Shown here piece by piece: positions 55,394 to 64,000 of a DNA stretch of 64,000 nt (position 1 is its first letter; each line of letters opens with the position of its first letter). This stretch comes from Rhynchospora pubera (lineage: Eukaryota > Streptophyta > Magnoliopsida > Poales > Cyperaceae). The stretch spans positions 311,614,513 to 311,678,512 of the forward strand of contig CM051459.1 of NCBI GenBank assembly GCA_028095005.1, read 5' to 3'. Both the position numbers and the translations under genes were made by a program. Below the pieces are notes generated by a model. It saw only the letters and a list, made by a program, of their open reading frames with translations. It was not told the origin of the DNA and did no database searches.

Positions 55394-55896
55394 GTGCGTG
55401 ATGGAGCACGGCTTATCGCGTTGATCGCGGAGTTACGTGATGGAGCACGGCTTGTCGCGTTGATCGCGGAGTTGCGTGATGGAGCACGGCTTATCGCGTT
55501 GATCGCGGAGTTGCGTGATGGAGCACGGCTTGTCGCGTTTGATCGCGGAGTTGCGTGATGGAGCACGGCTTTGTCGCGTTGATCGCGGAGTTGCGTGATG
55601 GAGCACGGCTTGTCGCGTTTGATCGCGGAGTTGCGTGATGGAGCACGGCTTTGTCGCGTTGATCGCGGAGTTGCGTGATGGAGCACGGCTTTGTCGCGTT
55701 GATCGCGGAGTTGCGTGATGGAGCACGGCTTGTCGCGTTTGATCGCGGAGTTGCGTGATGGAGCACGGCTTTGTCGCGTTGATCGCGGAGTTGCGTGATG
55801 GAGCACGGCTTGTCGCGTTGATCGCGGAGTTGCGTGATGGAGCACGGCTTTGTCGCGTTGAAATCGCGGAGTTGCGTGATGGAGCACGGCTTTGTC
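55394..55896 (-). repeat. 39/40-bp CpG-rich tandem repeat, 13 copies
   Basis: The unit contains GCGTGATGGAGCACGGCTT and TCGCGTTGATCGCGGAGTT. Thirteen copies of the GATGGAGCACGG string are present. Units differ by an extra T either in CTTTG or in CGTTTG, and these two variants alternate in part, suggesting an 80-bp higher-order unit. On the element-sense strand it is open in all three frames because no unit contains a stop. That gives a 179-aa HHATPRS-type repeat ORF (55914-55375), which I treat as a by-product. Confidence 0.95.
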
Positions 55897-56059
55897 TTTG
55901 TTTTTCATTTTCAAGTTGGGGTTTTAATGCACACTTTATAAAGCGCGCGGTTTTGAGAACTTTGGATTTTGTCCTTCACTTTCAAGCTGGAGTTTCCTTC
56001 ACTTTCAAGCTGGATGTTTCCTTCACTTTCAAGCTGGAGTTTTGATGCATACTTTAAAA

Positions 56060-57075
56060 AATGCACGGTTTTGGTAATTTCAGATTTTTGTCTTTCACTT
56101 TCTTCTTCATTTCATTTTCACTTTCTTCTTCATTTCGTTTTTCCCTTTTTTTTCATCTTCTTTTCCTTTCCCCGTCTTTTTATTTCTTTGCAAATTTTCA
56201 ATTTAGTTTCCCGACTTCGGTTCCGGGACTTTATTCCTTCTTCATTTTCCTTTTCTTCTTCTTTTTCCATTTTTATTTCTGATTTTCTTTCTCCTTTTCT
56301 TTTCCCTTTTTTTTTCAATTTGGCCTCTCGATTTCGATTTCGAGACTTAATTTCTTTCTTTTTCTTTCTCCATTTTTATTCCATTTTCTTCCTCGTTTTT
56401 CTTTTTTCTTCTTCTTTTTTTTTTCTTGTTCTTTCTTCTTCTTTTTTTTCTTCATCTTTCTCCCTTTTCTCTTTTGATTTTCCGATTTCGGTTTCGGAAT
56501 TTTATCCCTTTATTCTATTTTTTTCCTCCATTTTTATTTACTTTCTTACCCCTTTATTCCTCCCTCTTTCTTCTTATTTTCTTCTGCTTTCCTTCTATCT
56601 TCTTCTTCTTCTTTTCTCGTTTTTTTTTCTTGCTTAGTTTCCCGATTTCGGTTTCGGGACTTTATTCCTTTACTCTATCTTTGCTCCTTTTTTATTTCAC
56701 TTTCTTTCTCCTTTTCTTTTCCTTCCTTCTTCTTTCTTCTTCATTTTATTTTCCTCCCCACTTTATTTCTTTCCTTCTATCTTCTTTTCTTTCTTCTTCT
56801 TCTTTTTTTTTTCTTAGTTTTCCGATTTCGATTTTAAAACTTTCTTTCTTTCGTCATCTTCCTTCTTTATTTCACTTTCTTCCTTCTTTTTCTTTTCCTT
56901 CCTTCTTCTTTCTTCTTTCTTCTTTTTTTTTTACTTCTTAATTTCCCGATTTCGGTTTCGGGACTTTCTTCCTTTCTTCATCCTTTTTTTTTATTTCACT
57001 TTCTTCCTCCTTTGTTTTCTCCTTCCATTTTTTTTTTGACTTAGTTTTCCGATTTCGGTTTCGAGACTTTTACTC
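56060..57075 (-). repeat. 1-kb pyrimidine tract (polypurine in element sense) with seven CCCGATTTCGG motifs
   Basis: Almost pure C/T on the plus strand, interrupted by TTCCCGATTTCGGTTTCGGG or variants at about 56207, 56323, 56476, 56637, 56817, 56940 and 57042. The motif can form a short CCCGA/TCGGG hairpin. Long Phe/Ser-rich ORFs on the plus strand are low-complexity artefacts. Confidence 0.9.
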
Positions 57076-57359
57076 CTTTGAAGATATGGCCTTTGCCCCA
57101 ATAACTGCCCCAGTGAATGCGGCGACCAATTGTTTGAGAGGATATCATCATTCAACATTTTTTATTTTCACCACGCTTTAGGCCATGTGGTGGTTGCTCC
57201 CAAAGAATTGCCCCAGTGTGCAGCGACAACTCGATTTTGATCATCTTTCCTGCAAAGAATAAAACTCCACAGAAAATTATTAGTACTTAAAAAAATTTGA
57301 TGATTTTCCCTAACTTTTTCATTATATCCTTTAAATCCCAAAGATGAGAGGAGAAAGAT

Positions 57360-57377
57360 GTCCCACCGGGCGTGCCA
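57360..57377 (-). promoter_or_regulatory. LARD primer binding site
   Basis: Minus strand TGGCACGCCCGGTGGGAC, starting 7 bp after the 5' LTR end. TGGCnCGCC...GGGAC is a known plant LTR-element PBS class that is not tRNA-Met; the exact tRNA is not assigned here. Confidence 0.8.
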
Positions 57378-57384
57378 GAGAATC

Positions 57385-60300
57385 TGTCGCGGCTTTTTCG
57401 TCATTCCCTCGAAGAATGGAATTTGGGTTTCCTCGAGAAATGGGAACATAGCCTTGGATTCACCCCCCTTAAGGTTCGATCTCCGTTCGAGTATCTCTTT
57501 TCGACAAGAGAACCAAAACATGAGTCGCTTCTTAAAGAGGTTTGTTGATTTCGTGGGTCCTTTCTTTCCAGTAGGCGCAAGCCCCTACTGTTAATTACCT
57601 CGTGATCACTCACGAGAACCTCTGATTAAGGGATCTGAAGAATTTTATGTAAAGGCTAGGGAGGTCACTTATTTCATGTTTATTTTGGGTTTATTTCTTT
57701 TGGTTTGAACTGGACTCAATTGGTGTACCAGACTCAGTTGACGGGACCCAATTGAGAACATTTTGATCTGCTGGAGAGTTTTCGTTCTTGAAATGGAGAG
57801 GTTTCGGTTTTGTCTTTGGGCTTCGTGTTCGGACTTTTAATTTCTTGAGTTTCTCTTTGGGTTTTATCATTTTCACAATTTCCTTTTATTCCTATTTTTA
57901 ATTTTAGACTTTTGAAATATCTTTTTATATTTCTAACCATGTTTATTTTTTAAAATACTTGATATTTAATATATTTCTTTTGAAATCTCAATATCTATTT
58001 TTGAAAACTTTTCAAGAGAGTTTAATTGAGTTTTTAAAATTACTTGGAATTTTACAAATTGATTTAACATCATTTTAGAATTTCATAAAATTTATTTAAT
58101 ATTAAAAATACTTCAAAAATAGAAAAGACCAATAATTTGAAAGATTTTTATATCAAAATATCAGTGGATTTGGTTTAATTGGATTTTTAGGATTTTATGG
58201 ATATTTTATTTGAATTTTTCTGAATTTCCTACTATTTTTAATGAATTTTTGAAGTTTTATAACGATTTGGAATTTTCTGGTTGGTCCACGTTGGCTGAGG
58301 AGTCTGAGTTGGCGCTGACTGGCGTCTGACGTGGCCTGCTGACGTGTCGAGACACTGACATCTCTTGTTTTTTCTGTACAACGAGTCGTTACCGTTTCAG
58401 TGACCCGCTATACGCTGCCTGGTCACAGGGGATTGTTTGTGGCGACGGATCTTCTTCTCTTTCAAACCCGATAGCGGTATTTTTGCAGATTAACCCCTAT
58501 GCTTTCTCCGGCCAAATTACGGCGATTCCGGCTGCCGTTTCCGTTGAGGCTAGGTCCGTTGGAGTCGTGGAGGTGAGTAGAAGATATTGGTGGGCTTATT
58601 TTGTGCTGAGGAGGTTTGTTTCGCTTCATAAAACCTGAGGTGTCTCGAGATGCCATTAATGGCGTTCGGAGCTTTTCCGCTATCTTCATTTGCCAGTGTG
58701 AGGTTTTGTGTACTCATTAAGATCCCTTGAGGATGGAAGAGGGTTCTATTTGTCATGAGGAAATTTCGAAGATGGTGTTCTTGACTGAGGCGTCTTCTGT
58801 TCAAATCTGGCCTGGTCTGCGATTTTGTTGTGGGATCCCTCAAGAGGTTCTTTTGTGCCAGCAATGGGTGGAATAGATCCAGGAGGTCAAATTTGGCTTA
58901 TTCAAACGTTCAATGGAATTTGAGGCGTTGTGATTTGTGTTGAGAAGCACTAAGGCAGAAAGGGATGCTTTGTGCACTTTTATTCAGTTTCTAAATTTGC
59001 CTGTAAGTCGTTTTTCAGCAGAAAGACTTAACTCTATATCTTATTTAAACTAATCTAAGCTTGCTTTTGACATAGAAAACATTGCAGATCATATAGAAGA
59101 CACTTATACATGTGTTGCAATTTTAACTTGAGTTAATTGTGCATATTTTTGTCACTGTTTTAATGGTTGTTTGTATGAGTTGCTTCAGATGCAGTAAAAC
59201 CACTTGCACTAGTCATAAGAAAAAGTATTTGAAGTTGTTGAAGTCAGTTTTAATATTTGTTGCAAATTCTCATGCTACTCATGCACTCATGCAATTTTAA
59301 CTAAAGGTAAATGATAATTTACTTAAGCATGTTTATTCAAAAACTCTGAAAATTTGTAGAGATACTCTAATATGTTTATGCACTTTTATGTATGAAGTTT
59401 TGCAGAAAAGTCCAATGTTTTGACAAAATGACAATTTATTTAAAGAATACCCATGCTACTTTAGTAAATTCGTATAAAATCATAGAAATTCACAAAAATA
59501 GAAAAGCTTGTTCCTAGCAGTTCATGAGGTCCTACTCTTGCTGTCCATATGCCTTTTTATATTTTTGTGCTAATAAAACCTTGTATTTTCATTTATTCCA
59601 TTTCTGGCCAGATTTTGTATGACACCTATTTTCTCACCAAAGCATGGCATAACTTAATTTAGTGTATACTCAATTAAATACATGACAAGCATGATCTGAC
59701 ATGCTCATCATATATTTAATCCAAGTAAACACTTCTCAACTAAGGACCCCAAAGCTGAGCTAAGGAGTAGCTTAGATGAGTTCATCCCAATTACATTCTT
59801 CATGCGCTGCGCGCAGTCAGATTGTAATTGGGGCAATTGATTACATCTCATGTTTCACTGGATTGATCTCCTCATGCGCTGGGCGCAATTGAAGCTCAAT
59901 CCAGATTTTTACTATCTCAATTTGCGAACAAACGATGCTACAAGAACTGAATTAAAACCCTCAAATAGATCAGAACAATTTCTTTTGATTCGGAGACAAT
60001 TTACAAACAGTGGCTATTTGATTTCACCTTCTCTTTCTCTCTTTTCAAGTGTTTGATGAAATGCTCTCTTACAATTTCTCTCTGTCTAGCCTAATTTCAA
60101 TAATCTAACCCTATGCCAAGCTTACGGCTGCTCTTCTCTTTTTTTTTTTTTCTGGCTTTGATTTGGGTGTTTATATAGGCTTGAGTCTAGGGCAACACTT
60201 CTTTGGCCCGGCTTGATCTTCATCGTCGAATCTTCATCCAGTGGCTCCAAATGGGCTGCGCTAGGGTTTAGTATCGCAAAACCATGGGCTAGAGATGGTG

Positions 60301-61077
60301 GTTTCGCGTCTGTGGCCGAGAGGATGGCCACGTCGACGATTCTCTTCGTTTCACCCGGCATCCGCGCGGTAAAACACGAATTTCCTCTTCTTTTCTTTTT
60401 ACTGGGGGGGGGAGAAGATCCTTACAGGCCCTGCTTGTAAGTTTAATGAGAGAGAGACAAGATGGGTAGTCTAGGTTCTCCGTGAGCCAATATAACATTT
60501 CAAATTTCTGTGCATGGTTTATGCAGAACGAGTGCACCCAATCTTTTAAATGAAAACAGTAATTCATCCAAGGGGCAGCGACACACCTGGTCCCCCTTGG
60601 ATCCCCTCCAATGGTTGGACGCGCCAGAGTTGTTGATTTTTGTGGAATTTCCATTTCATTTTCATAATTTCCTCTTTATTTCTTTAAGGCCAAACCAAAA
60701 TACATTATTTAGGGACCTTCCCATGGGTATTTTTGGATAAATTTTTATGGGTAGGCTTAGAAAAATATAAGGAATTTAATGGTTTAACTGGTTTTGCAAA
60801 ATTCCTCATAGAATTATTTTGGTAATTTTGTGAAGTTTTTGGGTTTGTTTGCAAATTTTGGAGTTTGTGTTGCTATTTTTGGGATTTAAAAATTATGATA
60901 AATCATCATAATTCTTCAGGGATATTTGGGTAAATTTTGAGGATTTTTGGAGTTTGTTTGGTATTTCTGGTAATTTGGTTTTGAGTTTTGGCAAATTGGA
61001 AATTTGATCTTCGCTGTTTGGCCTTAGGTTTTCGGATTTTGAACTTGGTTTTCAGGGTTTAATTTTTAGGGTCAACA
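57385..61077 (-). repeat. LARD 5' LTR (right copy)
   Basis: 3693 bp, essentially identical to 50371-54066. TATA-like TATATAAA at 60177-60170 in element sense. Confidence 0.93.
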
Positions 61078-61242
61078 GTGGGTTCATCCATGAATATGTT
61101 CGATGGATTGGCGACCAATTCAACTGCAATAGTTAGTCTCTTTCTCTGCTCAACAGATAGCCCATTGACCCTCAGCAGCCCAACTAGAGCATTGCGGATT
61201 GGTGTCAACTCAACCAGTTCCAATACTTCTTCTATGAGCATC
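61078..61242 (-). pseudogene. PDR-type ABC transporter fragment, upstream half
   Basis: The minus strand encodes LIEEVLELVELTPIRNALVG, then NGLSVEQRKRLTIAVELVAN and PSNIFMDEPT: the ABC signature region (GLSVEQRKR) and Walker B (IFMDEPT) of PDR transporters, which export diverse compounds across the plasma membrane. It joins in frame to SGLDARAAA at 50370. Upstream coding is lost at a small foldback (61239-61315). Together the two halves cover only about 80 residues, so this was already a fragment, or a single exon, before the LARD landed. Confidence 0.88.
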
Positions 61243-61315
61243 TAAGTAATTTTATGCATAGCATAGTATATCATTAGAATATTTATGGTATACTATGCAT
61301 AAAATTACTTAGATG
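61239..61315. repeat. 77-bp hairpin at the edge of the transporter fragment
   Basis: CATCTAAGTAATTTTATGCA at 61239 onward is complementary to the end at 61315. The arms are about 30 bp with a 5-bp slip (an extra GCATA) and a loop near 61272-61286. Confidence 0.9.
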
Positions 61316-61399
61316 TTATCACCTTCGTTAGGTTACGGACTGTCAATGCGTGTGTTGTCACACCAAATGCTGACTCGTGCTACACCAGACTGGCCTACA

Positions 61400-61985
61400 A
61401 TGCCCGCTGGCTGTGAAATCTCTAATAAGCGTGAAGCAGTGTCACACAACGTCCATTGGAGTTGGGTAACGCTGTGTCACAATGTTGTATATATAACGCT
61501 CAGTAGCGTTGTACAATGTGAGGTTGAGAAGACTTGAAAATTATTTTGTTCCTCCTACTAGAACGTTATGCAATGCTCTAGCTAGAAAGTTACTTACCGT
61601 CATTGTGTAATGCTCTTCAGCGTTGCACAATGCTTGAAAATTGCATGGCCTCCTCCGTTGTTTGGACCATGCATTGGCTCCAAACAGCGCAATATACATG
61701 CAAAAGTTGCAGGTATCGTGTGACAACGCCAAACAACATTGTGTAACATTAGTGTTGTGTAACGTCAACCAACGTCGCATGACAAACTGTTAAACATGTC
61801 AGGTCTGTTTCTCACCCAACTATTATAGGTCATTGTGTAACATCCTCCAGAAACTGTCGGAGCATCCCTTTGGCTATACACTCCTTCATTGCGTAACGAT
61901 ATAGAACGTTGCACAACACTCTGCCAATCTATAAAAGTTATCTTTACCTCTCTTTTTTCAGATTTGCAATATTTCAGTTGCTGAT
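61400..61985 (+). repeat. decayed SIRE-type LTR U3 fragment
   Basis: Contains many degenerate CGTTGTGCAACG-type motifs. At 61890-61925 CATTGCGTAACGATATAGAACGTTGCAC aligns to a palindrome pair of the intact LTR at 22814-22840, and GTTGTGTAACGTCAACCAACGTCGCATGAC aligns to 22642-22671. Orientation is plus. Downstream R/U5 is absent. Confidence 0.75.
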
Positions 61986-62089
61986 GCAATTAAGATAATT
62001 GTAGACAAATTAGATTTAGAAGGTAGTTAACTAGTACTCAGAGACAAGAGTCGATAACTTTACATCAACAAATTTGTAGATATATACCC

Positions 62090-62410
62090 GTCTCCTTCTT
62101 CTGACAAAGTTAAATGGGGATTGAATACAAATAGTAAATATACCACTAAGTCCATGTATCAGTGGCTGGAGCATGATGGGGTAGATATGTCATATAATAA
62201 AGTTATTTGGAATCTTAGATTACCCATCAAAATAAAGTTTTTTTATGGTTGTTATGTAAGACACGGTTACTTACAAGAGATAATCTAGCGCTTAAGGGCT
62301 GGGAGGGGAATCCTAGTTGCTGTTATTGTAGTGTGGTTTAGAGACAATTGATCACCTTTTGTTTGGATGTCATCAAAATGCTAGAGTGTGGGACTGGATT
62401 TTGAAATCAT
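62090..62410 (+). pseudogene. LINE reverse-transcriptase zinc-binding domain remnant
   Basis: Plus-strand translation shows SKYTTKSMYQWLEHDG, VIWNLRLPIKIKFF, then after a frameshift LLTRDNLALKGWEGNP and CCYCSVVETIDHLFFGC-like sequence with a stop. This is the zf-RVT C-terminal domain of plant non-LTR reverse transcriptases. No upstream RT remains. Confidence 0.75.
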
Positions 62411-62573
62411 TACATATTGATACCAGGCCTCATTGTTTAGAGGATATGTATGATATTATTGATAAAGCAAGGAAACCACAGATACCTGTTCGTATATATT
62501 TGGGTTTTTCCTGATTTTTGATTTGATGATCAATTATTGATGGTGGCAATTGATCTTAGTACATAAAATCTTA

Positions 62574-62727
62574 GGCTCCGTTTGGATAGGTGTGGGAAGA
62601 AGGGAAGAAGGGAAGAAGTGGAAAGAAGTATTGGAAAGTGTGTAACTTTGTGAAGAGTTTGAATTGTTTATAATTTTTTTTCTTCCTTCTTCCTTCTTCC
62701 TCCTTCTTCTCTCATCCAAACGGAAGC
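62574..62727. mobile_element. Tourist-like MITE (154 bp) with TTA target duplication
   Basis: Ends GGCTCCGTTTGGATA and CATCCAAACGGAAGC, flanked by TTA (62571-62573 and 62728-62730), as for PIF/Harbinger elements. Same family as 49152-49340. Confidence 0.85.
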
Positions 62728-62799
62728 TTAGGAACATAAGCTTATACTCGTTAGGCGACCAAGTAAGAGTCAAGACCAGTAGATACCTGTGCATAAGAG

Positions 62800-64000
62800 T
62801 ATATCTCGTGTCTGATTCCTTTCCCAGCTAAACGATCAGCTAAAATATTACTGCTTGTATGTTTTTTTGTCAACAACAGCTTTTTCTAATGAAAAGAGGA
62901 GGGGAAGAGATATATTGGGGTCCAATCGGACCAAATGGTTCAGAATTGATCAAGCATTTTGAGGTAATTCCATGGACAACCACCCTTAAATAATGTAGTC
63001 GTTTCAATCAAAAACAAATCATATGCGTTTTCTGCCATAACCAGAGGATACCTGTGGTAAAAATAAAGCACGGATATAATCCTGCAACCATGGTTCTCAA
63101 ACTCGAAATCGGAATCGGACTCGGACTGTTGGTCATAGGAATCGAATCGGACGACTCGGAAAAAATCGGGTGACTTGGATCAGAAACTCGGATTTTTTTT
63201 TAAAAAAAAATCATATTTCATGCCCTAAAAATAAAAAAAAATATGAAAAAAAATTGGAACAAATTATTTATTCAAAAATAAGTTAATAACTCAAATATTT
63301 GAAGAGAAAAAAATTAACTATAATATAAAATAATATGACTTCATTTTTTTTAGAAATAAAATAAAAAAAAATAAGTAGAGTTTTAATGATTAAATAAAAT
63401 ATATTTTAAAAAAATAATTTTTAAATGAATATAATTCCATTAAAACATCTTAACATATTAATTAGAATCGTAGAGAATGAAATTATCATTTTTTATATGT
63501 TTTTGGATCGATTTTTGGATCAATTATCATTTTATTATAAAATTATTTCACTTCTGATTAATCTGGAACGTGTGATCATATTTAAATGAAAAAAATAAAA
63601 AAAATGCAGAAATGGAGCTGTCCATTGTAGTCCCTTCCCCTTCTTCTTCTCTTTCCCGTTCCCAAGTCGGGAATAACGTTTCCTCCGAGCAATTAAATCC
63701 CCACGTAACCAGCTGCCATGGTGCTTTTCCTGGCCACCTGACTTGATTTCTCCACCCTAGCAACCTTTTCCGGTGTTCCTGTACCCCCCTTCACCTCTCT
63801 CCACAGATGAAAACATATGTTGCATGGGTACGGATACGATTCGGGTACGGCGGTACGAAAATTTTCAAAAATCTTCGATACGAGTACGGCGATGTATCCT
63901 TATATATATTTATATATTTACATATATAAATTATGTATCCTTATATTTATATATTTATATTAATCATTATAATGTATAATCTATTATTATTATTATTAAT
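62800..64000. other. AT-rich DNA, no gene recognised
   Basis: 63090-63200 has repeated AATCGGAATCGGACTCGG-type words. 63180-63420 is A-rich. 63810-63895 contains GGGTACGG/ATACGATTCGGGTACGG words. The end is TA-rich, with (ATT)n at about 63978-63998. No coding or RNA gene was recognised. Confidence 0.5.

Larger units (their letters stand above)
50371..61077 (-). mobile_element. LARD-like non-autonomous LTR retrotransposon (10,707 bp)
   Basis: LTRs 57385-61077 (5' in element sense) and 50371-54066 (3') enclose a 3318-bp internal region without any gag or pol motif. Element sense is minus, set by a PBS TGGCACGCCCGGTGGGAC (57377 to 57360) after the 5' LTR and a polypurine tract GGTGGGGGGCATT (54080 to 54067) before the 3' LTR. 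LTRs run TGTTGACCC...CGCGACA. The target duplication GTGGG (50366-50370, 61078-61082) is perfect. By eye the LTRs differ only by small indels (+2, -1, -4 bp), which exactly explain 3693 versus 3696 bp. It must rely on proteins from another element. Confidence 0.93.

Noticed and set aside
55394..55896. CRISPR-like regular repeat
   Set aside because: Units are contiguous 39/40-bp tandem copies with no unique spacers, in a plant retroelement.
55375..55914. 179-aa HHATPRS-repeat protein on the minus strand
   Set aside because: It arises because the tandem unit lacks stops in all three frames on that strand; no start context or family match.
55969..56941. Long Phe/Ser/Leu-rich membrane-like ORFs on the plus strand
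   Set aside because: They are translations of a low-complexity pyrimidine tract on the antisense strand of the LARD.
61078..61242. Intact ABC transporter gene split by the LARD
   Set aside because: Only about 80 residues around Walker B and the D-loop are present; the other nucleotide-binding and membrane domains are absent from the window.

Overview
The window is flowering-plant nuclear DNA, most likely from a large, repeat-rich and probably eudicot genome; I cannot name the species. The evidence is spliced genes with GT/AG introns, TNPD/TNPA-type CACTA genes, Ty3/gypsy and Ty1/copia elements primed by initiator tRNA-Met, plant LINE and MITE families, an Arabidopsis-type GDSL lipase gene and a PDR-type ABC transporter fragment. 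No bacterial, organellar or viral genome segment was recognised. At least three quarters of the window is transposable-element DNA.

Layout. 1-9425: 5' part of a CACTA element on the minus strand. Its right terminus (CACTACGGG...) is at 9425 and its left end lies outside the window. It carries an apparently intact TNPD transposase gene (4559-8149, three exons in phase, 1099 codons plus stop) and a second gene of the TNPA position (21-2557, at least seven in-phase exons, running out of the window in what looks like a Ulp1-type domain). Between them is a perfect 114-bp-arm inverted repeat built from identical 34-bp palindromes. 9426-18647: a Ty3/gypsy chromovirus (Tekay/Del-like) whose 5' LTR was split by the CACTA insertion. 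18648-21980: AT-rich DNA without a convincing gene. 21981-33658: a complete SIRE/Maximus-type copia element (11.7 kb) with a perfect 5-bp target duplication CCTTC, LTRs about 0.6% diverged, gag, pol and a third ORF preceded by its own palindrome array and a gene-like leader. 33664-43620: relics, namely a SIRE-like gag fragment, a diverged LTR related to the element at 50 kb, and a minus-strand L1-type LINE pseudogene that is itself split by a foldback element with CACTA ends.

43983-48708 holds the only fairly complete host-type gene, a five-exon GDSL esterase/lipase. Its introns contain a cluster of related foldback elements next to (TA)n tracts, its first splice junction is abnormal, and its catalytic His is replaced by Cys. 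49496-50135 is an inverted SIRE-type LTR fragment. 50371-61077 is a very recently inserted 10.7-kb LARD-like non-autonomous LTR element on the minus strand (3.69-kb LTRs with no substitutions that I could see). It sits between the Walker B DEPT and the SGLD codons of a PDR ABC transporter fragment, with a perfect GTGGG duplication. 61239-62727 holds a small foldback, a decayed SIRE-type LTR, a LINE zinc-binding remnant and a Tourist-like MITE; nothing recognisable follows to 64000.

Themes. Two unrelated elements (CACTA and SIRE) each place an array of short palindromes upstream of both of their transcription units, suggesting internal promoters controlled by the same factor as the terminal ones. 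Premature stops in the gypsy and SIRE pol genes are all of the kind C-to-T decay of methylated DNA would give. The window reads as a nested TE landscape rather than a coordinated gene cluster.
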